Notes under the pieces: model-generated
The model's database searches: none
Told to the model about the DNA's origin: nothing
The model's input: the letters and a program-made list of their open reading frames with translations, nothing else
Translations under genes and position numbers: made by a program
In this document: positions 35,467 through 43,988 of the stretch, one piece after another
How the letters are laid out: every line of letters begins with the position of its first letter
Numbering within the stretch: position 1 is the first letter of the stretch
Assembly (NCBI RefSeq): GCF_003387475.1
Contig: NZ_QUNO01000004.1
Coordinates: forward strand, 496,001-560,000
DNA length: 64,000 nt
From: Kutzneria buriramensis
Lineage (GTDB): Bacteria > Actinomycetota > Actinomycetes > Mycobacteriales > Pseudonocardiaceae
Reading direction: 5' to 3'

Positions 35467-36699
35467 ATGCGACGCACAGCCCTCGTGATCGCCGGCGCGC
35501 TGTTACTCACGGCCTGCGGCGGCGGCGCGAGCTCCGGCACGGACTCCGGCAAGGTCGTCTTCTGGGACACCAGCGGCCCCAACGAGCACCCGGTGTTCGA
35601 CAAGGCAGCCAAGGACTGCGCGGCCAAGGGCGGCTACTCGGTCGACGTCCAGCAGGTCTCCTTCGACCAGGCGCTGGCCAACTACAAGACGGCCGCGCAG
35701 GGCGGGCAGGGCCCGGACGTGCTGCGCTCGGACGTCGGCTGGGTCGCCCAGTTGGCCCAGAACGGCCTGATCGCCGACCTGTCGGACGCCGTCACGGACA
35801 CGTCCGACTACCTCGACGGGCCCCTGGGATCCACCAAGTACAACGGGAAGACCTACGCGGTGCCGCAGGTCACCGACACGCTTGCCTTGCTGTACAACAA
35901 GAAGAAGCTCACGGACGCGGGCGTGCAGCCGCCGGCCACCTGGGACGAGCTCAAGACCGACGCGCCGAAACTGGGCGGCCCCAACGCCATCTTCCTCAAC
36001 AACGACGCCTACTACGCGCTGCCCTTCATCTACGGCGCCGGCGGCGACCTGCTCGACGTGCCGAACAAGAAGATCGTGGTGAACTCGGCGCGGAACGTGC
36101 AGGCGTTGCAGACCGCGAAGGGCCTGCTGGACGCCAAGGCCGCGACCACCGCGCTGGACCAGGCCAACTCGTACAACAACATGAAGGCGGCGTTCTCCGC
36201 CGGCCAGGTCGCGATGGAGATCGACGGCCCGTGGTCGGTGGTGGACCTGCTCAAGGGCGATGCCTTCAAGGACCCGGCCAATTTGGGCGTGGCGGTGCTG
36301 CCCGGGGTGACCGCCGGCAAGGGCAGCGGCCCCATCGGCGGCCAGGACTACGTCGTGCGGCAAGGAACCAAGGCCAAGGCGTCGTCGGTGAAGCTGATCC
36401 AGTGCATGAGCGCGACCGACGCGCAGGTGTCCATCTCCAAGCAACTCGGCCTGCTGCCGACGCGCAAGTCCGCCTACGACAGCCCGGACGTGAAGTCGCA
36501 GCCGACGGTCACGGCCTTCGAGCCGGCGATCAAGCAGGCGCATCCGCGGCCGTGGGTGCCGGCGGGCGCGCAGCTGTTCGACCAGCTCAAGATCGACTAC
36601 GCATACGTGCTGTCCGGCCAGAAGGACGCCAAGACGGCGCTGGACGAGGTCGCGAAGACATACAAGGACCAGGTCGTCACCGACTACGCGGCGGGCTGA
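35467..36699 (+). CDS. Sugar ABC transporter substrate-binding lipoprotein
   Basis: 410 residues. Lipobox LTAC (Cys17), then an extracellular solute-binding family 1 fold: GGQGPDVLRSDVGWVAQLAQ, GKTYAVPQVTDTLALLYNKK, PATWDEL, FSAGQVAMEIDGPW, GLLPTRKSAY. This pattern matches maltose/trehalose/oligosaccharide binding proteins. Leu13 in the signal peptide is a TTA codon (35503-35505), rare in this GC-rich DNA and in streptomycetes a target of bldA control. First gene of a three-gene operon; its stop is one base before the permease start. Confidence 0.95.
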   Translation: MRRTALVIAGALLLTACGGGASSGTDSGKVVFWDTSGPNEHPVFDKAAKDCAAKGGYSVDVQQVSFDQALANYKTAAQGGQGPDVLRSDVGWVAQLAQNGLIADLSDAVTDTSDYLDGPLGSTKYNGKTYAVPQVTDTLALLYNKKKLTDAGVQPPATWDELKTDAPKLGGPNAIFLNNDAYYALPFIYGAGGDLLDVPNKKIVVNSARNVQALQTAKGLLDAKAATTALDQANSYNNMKAAFSAGQVAMEIDGPWSVVDLLKGDAFKDPANLGVAVLPGVTAGKGSGPIGGQDYVVRQGTKAKASSVKLIQCMSATDAQVSISKQLGLLPTRKSAYDSPDVKSQPTVTAFEPAIKQAHPRPWVPAGAQLFDQLKIDYAYVLSGQKDAKTALDEVAKTYKDQVVTDYAAG

Positions 36700-36700
36700 C

Positions 36701-37624
36701 GTGCGACGCTCCCTGCAACGCCACTGGTACGCGTACGCGATGGTCGCGCCGGTGGTCGTGGTGCTCGCGGTGCTGGTGCTCTATCCGCTGGCGCAAGGCA
36801 TCTGGTTCACCCTCACCGACATCAACGAGTCCAGCATCGCCAACCCGGTGCTGGACCGCCCGGCCAGCTACTCCTTCGTCGGGCTGCGCAACTACCTCAA
36901 CGTGCTCTCCGGCGACGGCAGCTACGGCGCGTTCTGGGGCACGCTGGTGCGCACGGTGATCTGGACGGCCTCGTGCGTGGTGCTGACGTACGGCGTCGGC
37001 CTCGGGCTGGCGCTGCTGCTGAACCGGCCGATGCGGCTGCGGTCGCTGTACCGGGTGCTGCTGATCCTGCCGTGGGCGGTGCCGGTGTTCATCAGCGCGT
37101 TCGCCTGGAAGTTCATGTTCAACAGCCAGTTCGGCGTGATCAACCAGCTGCTCGGGGCGCTCGGGCTGGGCCAGCCGGTGTGGCTGGGGCAGACCGATCT
37201 CGCGCTGGTCGCGGTCGTCATCGTCAACGTCTGGGTGGGCGTGCCGTTCATGATGCTGGCGCTGCTCGGCGGCCTCCAGTCCATCCCGGCCGACCTGTAC
37301 GAGGCGGCCGAGGTGGACGGGGCGACGCCGTGGCAGCGGTTCCGCGACGTGACGCTGCCGGGGCTGCGGTCGGTGTCCGGCACGGTGGTGCTGCTCGGCA
37401 TCATCTGGACCTTCAACATGTTCCCGGTGATCTACCTGGTGACCGGGCCGGCCGCGAACCCGAACACCCGGATCCTCGTCACGTACGCGTTCGAGCGGTT
37501 CTTCTCCGGCGCGTCCCGGGACTACGCCGTGGCGTCCACGTACGGCGTGCTGATCCTGTCCGTGCTGCTGGTGTTCGCCACGTTCTACCGGCGGGCGCTG
37601 CGTCGTCAGGAGGCGTTCGCGTGA
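36701..37624 (+). CDS. Sugar ABC transporter permease 1 (MalF-like)
   Basis: 307 residues with six membrane helices. The EAA coupling loop EAAEVDGATPWQRFRDVTLP (about 205-224) identifies the binding-protein-dependent permease family. The long periplasmic segment after TM1 (about 40-75) is typical of MalF-type partners. GTG start at 36701. Overlaps permease 2 by four bases. Confidence 0.95.
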   Translation: MRRSLQRHWYAYAMVAPVVVVLAVLVLYPLAQGIWFTLTDINESSIANPVLDRPASYSFVGLRNYLNVLSGDGSYGAFWGTLVRTVIWTASCVVLTYGVGLGLALLLNRPMRLRSLYRVLLILPWAVPVFISAFAWKFMFNSQFGVINQLLGALGLGQPVWLGQTDLALVAVVIVNVWVGVPFMMLALLGGLQSIPADLYEAAEVDGATPWQRFRDVTLPGLRSVSGTVVLLGIIWTFNMFPVIYLVTGPAANPNTRILVTYAFERFFSGASRDYAVASTYGVLILSVLLVFATFYRRALRRQEAFA

Positions 37625-38505
37625 GCATCGAGACCCTTCAGGCTCCCGTTGTCAACATTCCGGTGCGGCACAAGAGATCCCGGGCGCGCAGCGTCGGCCT
37701 GCACGCGGCACTGGTGCTGGCGTCGCTGATCGCGGTGTTCCCGGTCTTCTGGGTGCTGGTGACGTCGTTCAAGCCGGACGGCCGGGCCGTCGCGCCGACG
37801 ATCCGGCTGTTCGACGAGTCGTCGCTGGCCAACTACGGAGACGTGCTTTCCGGGCAGCAGGGCGACTTCCTGGCCTGGGTCGCCAACTCCGTGGAGATCG
37901 CGCTGCTCACCACGGTGATCGCCGTGTTCCTGTCGGCCACCACCGGGTACGCCGTCAGCCGCTTCCGTTTTCCGGGCAGCCGCAAGCTGTTGCTGTCGTT
38001 CCTGGTGGTGCAGATGTTCCCGTTCGCGGTGCTGATCGTGCCGCTGTTCAACGTGCTGCTCACGCTCGGGCTCCAGGGCACGAGCATCGGGCTGGTGCTG
38101 GTCTACTGCACCACCTCCGTGCCGTTCTGCACGTACATGTTGAAGGGGTACTTCGACACCATCCCGGCCGACATCGACGAGTCGGGGCGGGTGGACGGGC
38201 TGTCGCCGTTCGGCGTGTTCTGGCGGCTGGTGCTGCCGCTGGCCCGGCCGGGGCTGGCGGTGACGGCGTTCTACGCGTTCCTCACCGCCTGGGGCGAGGT
38301 CGCGTTCGCCTCGGCCTTCCTGAGCGCTTCGGACGAGTCCAAGACGCTGGCCGTCGGGCTCCAGGTGTTCGTGCAACAGAACCGCGTCGAGTGGGGCCAC
38401 CTGGCCGCCGCGTCGATACTCGTAGCGATCCCCGCGGTCGCGGTGTTCTACCTGGTCCAGCGATTCCTGGTCGCCGGACTGGCCGCCGGGGCGGTCAAGG
38501 GGTGA
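37621..38505 (+). CDS. Sugar ABC transporter permease 2 (MalG-like)
   Basis: 294 residues with six membrane helices. The EAA-type loop DIDESGRVDGLSPFGVFWRL lies near 180-200, and it begins with the usual cytoplasmic tail. The GTG overlaps the stop of permease 1 (GTGA). It completes the pore; the energy supply is probably the MsiK-type ATPase encoded 101 bp downstream. Confidence 0.95.
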   Translation: MSIETLQAPVVNIPVRHKRSRARSVGLHAALVLASLIAVFPVFWVLVTSFKPDGRAVAPTIRLFDESSLANYGDVLSGQQGDFLAWVANSVEIALLTTVIAVFLSATTGYAVSRFRFPGSRKLLLSFLVVQMFPFAVLIVPLFNVLLTLGLQGTSIGLVLVYCTTSVPFCTYMLKGYFDTIPADIDESGRVDGLSPFGVFWRLVLPLARPGLAVTAFYAFLTAWGEVAFASAFLSASDESKTLAVGLQVFVQQNRVEWGHLAAASILVAIPAVAVFYLVQRFLVAGLAAGAVKG

Positions 38506-38549
38506 CGATTCAGAAACGGTGCGTAGTCGGGGTCCGTCGAGGGGCTGAC

Positions 38550-38561
38550 GTAAACGCTTTC
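38550..38561. promoter_or_regulatory. LacI-type operator candidate before msiK
   Basis: GTAAACGCTTTC is a CG-centred imperfect palindrome (AAACG-CTTT core) of the kind bound by LacI-family proteins. It lies 46 bp upstream of the msiK start in the 101-bp gap after the permeases, hinting that msiK has its own regulated promoter. Confidence 0.45.
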
Positions 38562-38606
38562 TCGGGTTACTTTGTCGTCACACGTTCGCAGTGAAAGGGA
38601 CCACAC

Positions 38607-39707
38607 ATGGCCGAGGTCGCCTACGTCAGTGCCTCCCGGGTGTTCGCCGGGAACCCGCCGGTGCGCGCGGTCGACCAGCTGGAACTCGACGTCGCCGACG
38701 GTGAGTTCCTGGTGCTGGTCGGGCCGTCCGGCTCGGGAAAGTCCACCGCCCTGCGCATGCTCGCCGGCCTGGAGGACGTTGACGAGGGGGCCATCAAGAT
38801 CGGCGGCAAGGACGTCACCAACGTGCCGCCGAAGGGCCGCGACATCGCCATGGTGTTCCAGTCCTACGCGCTCTACCCGCACATGACGGTCGCGGAGAAC
38901 ATGGGCTTCGCGCTCAAGCTGCGCGGAACGCCCAAGCAGGAGATCAAGGACAAGGTCGCCGAGGCGGCCAAGATGCTGGACCTGACCAAGTACCTGGACC
39001 GCAAGCCGAAGGCCCTGTCCGGCGGTCAGCGCCAGCGCGTCGCGATGGGCCGCGCCATCGTGCGCGAGCCCTCCGTCTTCCTGATGGACGAGCCGCTGTC
39101 CAACCTCGACGCCAAGCTCCGCGTCGAGACCCGCGCCAACATCGCCGCCCTCCAGCAGCGGCTGGGCACGACCACCATCTACGTCACGCACGACCAGGTC
39201 GAGGCCATGACCATGGGCGACCGGGTCGCCGTGCTCAAGGACGGCCTGCTCCAGCAGTGCGCCTCCCCGCGCGAGCTGTACGACCGCCCGGCCAACGCGT
39301 TCGTCGCCGGCTTCATCGGCTCGCCCGCGATGAACCTCAAGACGGTTCCGCTGTCCGCCGAGGGCGCCCAGCTGGACGGCCTGACCGTGCCGCTGACCAG
39401 GGCCGCGCTGGACAAGGCGTCGTCCGAGGGCCTCAAGGAGGTCACCTTCGGCGTCCGGCCCGAGACGCTGCGCCTGGCCTCCGGCGACGAGCCGGGCATG
39501 GAGCTGACCGTCGAGCTGGTCGAGGAGCTCGGCGCCGACGCGTACGTCTACGGCTCGGTGCGCATCGGCGGCCAGCCGGAGCGGTTCATCGTCCGCGTCG
39601 ACGGCCGCACGCCGCCGGCGTTCGGGCAGAACGTCAAGGTCGCGGTCCGCGACACCAGCGAGGTGCACCTGTTCCACCCGGAGAGCGGCGCCCGCCTGGA
39701 AGTCTGA
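38607..39707 (+). CDS. msiK: Multiple-sugar ABC transporter ATPase (MsiK/UgpC type)
   Basis: 366 residues. Walker A GPSGSGKST (about 39-47), Q-loop VFQSYALYPHMTV, signature LSGGQRQRVAMGRAI, Walker B VFLMDEPLSNLDAKLR and switch YVTHDQVEAMTMGDR are followed by a TOBE/OB regulatory domain (about 240-366). Streptomyces MsiK powers several sugar transporters that lack their own ATPase, and here it directly follows such an operon. The GAAAGGGA ribosome binding site supports ATG 38607. Confidence 0.95.
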   Translation: MAEVAYVSASRVFAGNPPVRAVDQLELDVADGEFLVLVGPSGSGKSTALRMLAGLEDVDEGAIKIGGKDVTNVPPKGRDIAMVFQSYALYPHMTVAENMGFALKLRGTPKQEIKDKVAEAAKMLDLTKYLDRKPKALSGGQRQRVAMGRAIVREPSVFLMDEPLSNLDAKLRVETRANIAALQQRLGTTTIYVTHDQVEAMTMGDRVAVLKDGLLQQCASPRELYDRPANAFVAGFIGSPAMNLKTVPLSAEGAQLDGLTVPLTRAALDKASSEGLKEVTFGVRPETLRLASGDEPGMELTVELVEELGADAYVYGSVRIGGQPERFIVRVDGRTPPAFGQNVKVAVRDTSEVHLFHPESGARLEV

Positions 39708-39718
39708 TCCGCTGACTC

Positions 39719-39753
39719 GTGTGGCCCGCCCGGCTCGTCCGGGCGGGCCACAC
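39719..39753 (+). terminator. Terminator after msiK
   Basis: A perfect 15-bp stem (GTGTGGCCCGCCCGG, 39719-39733, pairing with 39739-39753) closes a five-base loop, 12 bases after the msiK stop. No T-tract follows. Confidence 0.75.
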
Positions 39754-39790
39754 GCGCAACCGGGGTGACCAGGTCGTCGTCTGACCGGAT

Positions 39791-40435
39791 ATGCGCGACC
39801 TCTACCGGGATGGCTTCGACTACCTCACGTCGAGGCCCGACGTCACGGCTGCCCTGCTGCTCGGCGGCCTCGTCCTGGGGGCGTTGGCGCTGCTGGCGGC
39901 GCAGGTGTTCCGCTGGGGCCGGATCGCCTCCGTGCTGGCCGGCGTCAGCCTGGCGCTGGCCCTGTCGGTGACGCTGGTGCGGCCGTACTGGGGCGGCGTG
40001 CTGCTCGGCGACCCGCTGCTCGTGTGCGTGCCGGGCGTGTTCTCCGTGGCCGGCAGCGGGGCGATGCTCAACTTCGTGATGCTGATGCCGCTGGCCTTCT
40101 TCGGCGTGCTGGCGACCAAGCGGCCGCTGCTGGTGGCGCTGGGCTGTGCCTCGGTCAGCGCCGGCATCGAGATCAGCCAGGCCGTCTTCGAGCTGGGCGT
40201 CTGCGACGGCCAGGACTTCCTGAACAACAGCGTCGGCGCCGCGCTTGGCACCCTGGCCGGCTGGCTGCTCCTGCTGGCCTTCGGCCGTAATCGGCGGCAG
40301 CTGCGGCGCGAGGCCGCGCCGGTCGGTCCGCCGCCGCCGCTCTGGGCCTCCGTCCCGGCCCGGGTGGTGCCCGATCACGAGACCGTGCCGCTCGGCCGGC
40401 CGACCGCGGCCTCCGGGGCGTGGCGCAGGCCGTAA
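39791..40435 (+). CDS. VanZ-like family membrane protein
   Basis: 214 residues with about five membrane helices. The VanZ-like core is visible in NFVMLMPLAFFGVLATKR and in SAGIEISQAVFELG followed by FLNNSVGAALGTLAGW. VanZ confers low teicoplanin resistance in enterococci, but most actinobacterial members have unknown roles at the envelope. The C-terminal 40 residues are a Pro/Arg-rich cytoplasmic tail. The ATG at 39791 is used. Confidence 0.82.
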   Translation: MRDLYRDGFDYLTSRPDVTAALLLGGLVLGALALLAAQVFRWGRIASVLAGVSLALALSVTLVRPYWGGVLLGDPLLVCVPGVFSVAGSGAMLNFVMLMPLAFFGVLATKRPLLVALGCASVSAGIEISQAVFELGVCDGQDFLNNSVGAALGTLAGWLLLLAFGRNRRQLRREAAPVGPPPPLWASVPARVVPDHETVPLGRPTAASGAWRRP

Positions 40436-40469
40436 CCGCCCGACTGCGGCGAAGAACACACCCCGGCGC

Positions 40470-40494
40470 ACCGGCAGGCCCTCGACCTGCCGGT
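40470..40494 (+). terminator. Probable terminator after the VanZ-like gene
   Basis: ACCGGCAGG (40470-40478) pairs with CCTGCCGGT (40486-40494) around a seven-base loop, 34 bases after the stop, followed by TCGTCGTGT. Confidence 0.6.
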
Positions 40495-40529
40495 TCGTCG
40501 TGTCCGGCGGGTCAGATCACTCGTCCAGG

Positions 40530-40544
40530 TGATAACGATTTTCA
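40530..40544. promoter_or_regulatory. Zur box 1
   Basis: TGATAACGATTTTCA differs little from the actinobacterial Zur operator form TGAAAACGATTTTCA. It lies about 93 bp upstream of the zinc-binding lipoprotein start in AT-rich DNA. Zinc-loaded Zur would repress the transporter here. Confidence 0.7.
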
Positions 40545-40589
40545 CTCCAACGGGGAAGTTGATCACTTTTCTCACCTAGGCTGCACACG

Positions 40590-40607
40590 ACAACGGTTTC
40601 CATTGTT
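40590..40607. promoter_or_regulatory. Zur box 2 (second, weaker site)
   Basis: ACAACGGTTTCCATTGTT reads AACAATGGAAACCGTTGT on the other strand, close to the AATGAAAACGATT-type Zur sites. It lies 29 bp before the start codon, where bound repressor would cover the promoter. Confidence 0.5.
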
Positions 40608-40636
40608 AGATCTTCACGCTGTCGAGGGGTGTGCTG

Positions 40637-41533
40637 ATGACCGTCCGTTTCCGATGGGCCGGAGCGGCCGTGGTGGCCATGGCGGCGATGACCGCCGCCG
40701 CGTGCGGCAACGGCTCGGCCGCCCCGGCCGACGGCAAGATCAAGGTGGTCGCGTCCACGGACGTGTGGGGCAGCGTGGTCCGGGCGGTCGGCGGCGACGA
40801 CGTCGCCGTCACGTCGATCATCGACGACCCGACCAAGGACCCCCACGACTACGAGATCAAGCCCACCGACACCGCCGCCGTCGCCGGCGCGCAGCTGCTG
40901 GTCTCCAACGGAATCGGCTACGACGACTTCTTCGCCAAGGCGGTGTCCACGGTCGGCGCGGGCAAGCCGAGCGTGGTGGCGTTCGACGTGTCCGGCAAGA
41001 CCAAGACCGACGACACCAACGAGCACGTCTTCTACGACCTGCCCACCGTGAAGAAGGTCGCCGACAAGATCGCCGAGGACCTGGGCAACATCGACGCGGG
41101 CAGGAAGGCCACCTTCGACGCCAACGCCAAGGCGTTCGACGCCAAGATCGACGGCCTGATCGCCCAGCTCGGCAAGCTGCCCGCCGGCAAGAAGGCCGTG
41201 GTCACCGAGCCCGTCGCCAACTACCTGCTGGCCGCCGGCAACGTCTCCGACGCCACGCCCGAGGCGTTCGAGAAGGCCGTCGAGGGCGGCACCGACATCC
41301 CCGTCGCGGCCGTCGCCGCGGCTACCGCGCTCATCCAGAACCACCAGGTCGACGCGCTGGTGAACAACGCCCAGACCGAGACCGACGTGACCAACCAGCT
41401 CAAGGCGAAGGCCGCCGCGGCCAACATCCCCGTCGTGGACGTGACCGAGACGCTGCCCGCCGGCACGACCGACTACGTTGGTTGGATCGGCAAGGAGGTC
41501 GACGCCCTATCGAAAGCGCTCGTGAAGCAGTGA
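40637..41533 (+). CDS. znuA: Zinc ABC transporter substrate-binding lipoprotein (ZnuA family)
   Basis: 298 residues. Type II signal peptide (lipobox AAAC). Metal-binding protein family 9 features: histidine in DPHDYEIKP, histidine in NEHVFYDLPTV, the TEPVANYLL strand and the C-terminal ETLPAGTTDYVGW motif. A His-rich loop is absent, as in many actinobacterial members, so manganese cannot be excluded, but the Zur-like boxes favour zinc. ATG 40637 is preferred over GTG 40631 because GAGGGG sits seven bases before it. Confidence 0.92.
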   Translation: MTVRFRWAGAAVVAMAAMTAAACGNGSAAPADGKIKVVASTDVWGSVVRAVGGDDVAVTSIIDDPTKDPHDYEIKPTDTAAVAGAQLLVSNGIGYDDFFAKAVSTVGAGKPSVVAFDVSGKTKTDDTNEHVFYDLPTVKKVADKIAEDLGNIDAGRKATFDANAKAFDAKIDGLIAQLGKLPAGKKAVVTEPVANYLLAAGNVSDATPEAFEKAVEGGTDIPVAAVAAATALIQNHQVDALVNNAQTETDVTNQLKAKAAAANIPVVDVTETLPAGTTDYVGWIGKEVDALSKALVKQ

Positions 41534-42381
41534 CGGCGGACGCGCTCGTCGACGCCGCCCCGGTCAACGCGCCGGCGGCGGCGCTGCGCATGCGTTCCGC
41601 GCGGCTCGCGTACGGCAGCCGCGTGCTGTGGGACGGCCTCGACCTGGACATCAGGCCCGGCGAGTTCCTGGCCGTGCTCGGCCCCAACGGCTCCGGCAAG
41701 ACCAGCATGCTGCGGGTGCTGCTCGGCCAGCAGCCGCTGTCGGCCGGCACCGTGACGATCGCCGGGCACGCGCCCGGCAAGGCCAACCACAAGCTCGGGT
41801 ACATCCCGCAGCAGCGGGCCATCGACGCCAACCTCACGCTGCGCGCCCGTGACCTCGTCGGACTCGGCCTCGACGGCCACCGCTGGGGCCTCGGCCTGCG
41901 CGGGCGGGCCGAACGCCGGCGCAAGGTCGACGCCGTGCTGGCCGAGGTCGGCGCCAGCGACTACGCGGATCACCCGGTCGGGCTGCTCTCCGGCGGCGAG
42001 CAGCAGCGGCTGCGGGTCGCCCAGGCCCTGGTCGGCGACCCCGAGCTGCTGCTGTGCGACGAGCCGCTGCTGTCGCTGGACCTCGCCCACCAGCGGGTCG
42101 TCAGCGACCTGATCGACGCCCGCCGGCGCACCGCCGGCACCGCGGTGCTGTTCGTGACGCACGAGATCAATCCGGTGCTGCCGCTGGTGGACCGGGTGCT
42201 CTACCTGGTCAACGGCCGGTTCCGGATCGGGCCGCCGGACGAGGTGATGACGTCCGAGAACCTGTCCGAGCTGTACCGGACGCCCGTCGACGTGCTGCGC
42301 GTGCGCGGCCAGATCGTGGTGGTCGGCGCGCACCAGGAGGCCCACCACTGCCCCGAGCCCACAGCCGAGGTGCGGCCCTGA
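41530..42381 (+). CDS. znuC: Zinc ABC transporter ATP-binding protein (ZnuC family)
   Basis: 283 residues. Walker A GPNGSGKTS, Q-loop IPQQRAIDANLTLRARD, signature LLSGGEQQRLRVAQAL, Walker B LLLCDEPLLSLDLAHQ and switch FVTHEINPVLP are intact. The GTG at 41530 overlaps the binding-protein stop (GTGA). The final residues AEVRP are encoded by DNA that is repeated 47 bp downstream. Confidence 0.93.
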   Translation: MTADALVDAAPVNAPAAALRMRSARLAYGSRVLWDGLDLDIRPGEFLAVLGPNGSGKTSMLRVLLGQQPLSAGTVTIAGHAPGKANHKLGYIPQQRAIDANLTLRARDLVGLGLDGHRWGLGLRGRAERRRKVDAVLAEVGASDYADHPVGLLSGGEQQRLRVAQALVGDPELLLCDEPLLSLDLAHQRVVSDLIDARRRTAGTAVLFVTHEINPVLPLVDRVLYLVNGRFRIGPPDEVMTSENLSELYRTPVDVLRVRGQIVVVGAHQEAHHCPEPTAEVRP

Positions 42382-42430
42382 TGCCGGACAAGCTCACCCT
42401 CGCCGTGCATCCGGAGGTGCGGCCCTGATG
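42367..42430 (+). repeat. 17-bp direct repeat between znuC and znuB
   Basis: GAGGTGCGGCCCTGATG occurs at 42367-42383 and 42414-42430, 47 bp apart. Each copy contains a stop codon (TGA) overlapping an ATG, so both ends of the intervening 15-codon frame are overlap junctions. This looks like a small tandem duplication at the gene junction. Confidence 0.9.
42381..42428 (+). CDS. 15-residue small ORF between znuC and znuB
   Basis: The frame encodes MPDKLTLAVHPEVRP. Its ATG overlaps the znuC stop and its TGA overlaps the ATG of the permease gene, so ribosomes could pass through by coupled re-initiation. The last five residues repeat the znuC C-terminus. No family is recognisable; it may be a by-product of the local duplication or a coupling spacer. 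Confidence 0.4.
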   Translation: MPDKLTLAVHPEVRP

Positions 42431-43306
42431 TCCGACTACATCTCCACCACCCTCCTTCTGCTTCCCTTCGTCGGCACCGCCCTGGTGGCCGCCGCCGTGC
42501 TCGGCGTGCTGGCCGGCGTGCTCGGGCCGCTGATCGTCACCCGCAACATGGCCTTCTCCGTGCACGGCACCAGCGAGCTGGCGTTGACCGGCGGCGCTGC
42601 GGCGCTGCTGGCCGGGATCAACGTCGGCTACGGCTCGTTGATCGGCGCGGTCGTCGCGGCGGTGATCCTCGGGCTGCTCACCCGCAAGGTGTCGGAACAC
42701 GACTCGGTGATCGGCGCGGTGCTGGCGTTCGGGCTGGGCGTCGGCGTGCTGCTGCTGTCCTTCTACGAGGGCAACTCCGCCAACAAGTTCGGACTGCTCA
42801 TCGGGCAGATCGCCAGCGTCGACCCGGGCAGCCTGGTGCTGCTGGTCAGCGCGGCGGTCGGCGTGCTGGTGGTGCTCGCTTTCATCTACCGGCCGCTGCT
42901 GTTCGCCAGCGTGGACGCCGAGGTGGCCGCCGCGCGCGGGGTGCCGCTGCGGGTGCTGTCGCCGGTGTTCGCGGTGCTGGTCGGCGTGGCGACGGCGCTG
43001 GGCGTGCAGACCGTCGGCTCGCTGCTGGTGCTGTCGTTGATGATCACGCCGGCGGCTGCGGCGTCGCGGGTGACGGCGTCGCCGCTGGTGGCCACCGTGC
43101 TGTCGATCGTGTTCGCGGAGCTGGCGGTGCTCGGCGGCATCGTGCTGTCGCTGGTGCCGGGCAAGCCGGTGAGCGCGTTCGTCACGGCCATCTCCTTCCT
43201 CATCTACCTGGTGTGCCGGCTCGTCGGCGTGTTGCGGGCGCGGCGCATCGGCAGCGGGCGCGGCATGGCGTCCGCCCACCTGGCCGTAGGGGCGGGGACT
43301 CCCTGA
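42428..43306 (+). CDS. znuB: Zinc ABC transporter permease (ZnuB family)
   Basis: 292 residues with about eight to nine membrane helices of the ABC-3 permease family. Visible are VTRNMAFSVHGTSELALTGGA near the start, FGLLIGQIASVDP and the TVGSLLVLSLMITPAAAA segment near the end. The ATG at 42428 overlaps the TGA of the 15-codon ORF. A short hairpin CCCC-TGATC-GGGG directly after the stop may end the operon. Confidence 0.93.
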   Translation: MSDYISTTLLLLPFVGTALVAAAVLGVLAGVLGPLIVTRNMAFSVHGTSELALTGGAAALLAGINVGYGSLIGAVVAAVILGLLTRKVSEHDSVIGAVLAFGLGVGVLLLSFYEGNSANKFGLLIGQIASVDPGSLVLLVSAAVGVLVVLAFIYRPLLFASVDAEVAAARGVPLRVLSPVFAVLVGVATALGVQTVGSLLVLSLMITPAAAASRVTASPLVATVLSIVFAELAVLGGIVLSLVPGKPVSAFVTAISFLIYLVCRLVGVLRARRIGSGRGMASAHLAVGAGTP

Positions 43307-43330
43307 CCCCTGATCGGGGCTTTCCCTAAT

Positions 43331-43347
43331 GGAACGCCAGTCGTTCC
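43331..43347. promoter_or_regulatory. Inverted repeat upstream of the DUF1707 gene
   Basis: GGAACG-CCAGT-CGTTCC, a perfect six-base inverted repeat with a five-base spacer, lies 16 bp before the start codon at 43364. It is likely an operator, but the regulator is unknown. Confidence 0.4.
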
Positions 43348-43363
43348 GTACTAGCGTTGAACC

Positions 43364-43954
43364 ATGACTGACGAGATCGCCTCGATCGACCCGGCCAATC
43401 TCAGAGTGTCCAACGCCGAGCGCGAGCGGGCGGGCTCGCTGCTCCAGGACGCGCTGGACCAGGGCATGATCACCATCGACGAGTTCGGCGAGCGCAGCGC
43501 GATCGCCGCGTCGGCCAAGGTGCGCGGGGAGCTGACCGCGATCCTGGCCGACCTGCCCGCCGCCGTGCAGAACGGCACCGTGGCCCTGACCTCGCGGGCG
43601 GCGGTCGACACCGAGCGTCCGCTGGAGCTCAACGCGGGCATGGGCAACGTGAACCAGGTCGGCGAGTGGACCGTGCCGGCCCGGATCAACGCCCGCTGCT
43701 CGATGGGCAACGTGAAGATCGACTTCAGCGAGGCGATCTGCCGGCACCGCGACGTGTGGCTGCACGCCGAGTGCGGCTGGGGCAACATCAAGGTGCTGGT
43801 GCCGCACGGCTGGACCGTGGTGGTGGAGTCGGTGTCCGTGGGCAGCGGCCGGCTGACCAACAAGATCACCTCGCCCGGTGACCCGCACCTGCCGGTGCTG
43901 CACGTCGAGGGCAGCGTGAGCGCGGGCGACATCAAGATCCGTTACGCGGACTGA
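43364..43954 (+). CDS. DUF1707 (SHOCT-like) and LiaF-like domain protein
   Basis: 196 residues. The N-terminal DUF1707 helix pair (LRVSNAERERAGSLLQDALDQGMITIDEFGERS) is a short domain frequent in actinobacteria and often tied to membrane or stress proteins. The C-terminal half is a beta-rich domain with MGNVNQVGEW, MGNVKIDFSEA and WGNIKVLVP strands, reminiscent of the LiaF/DUF2154 beta-solenoid. No membrane helix is present. The molecular function is unknown. Confidence 0.82.
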   Translation: MTDEIASIDPANLRVSNAERERAGSLLQDALDQGMITIDEFGERSAIAASAKVRGELTAILADLPAAVQNGTVALTSRAAVDTERPLELNAGMGNVNQVGEWTVPARINARCSMGNVKIDFSEAICRHRDVWLHAECGWGNIKVLVPHGWTVVVESVSVGSGRLTNKITSPGDPHLPVLHVEGSVSAGDIKIRYAD

Positions 43955-43988
43955 GATATTCGCTCGTCCCGTTCGCTACCGTCGTCAC

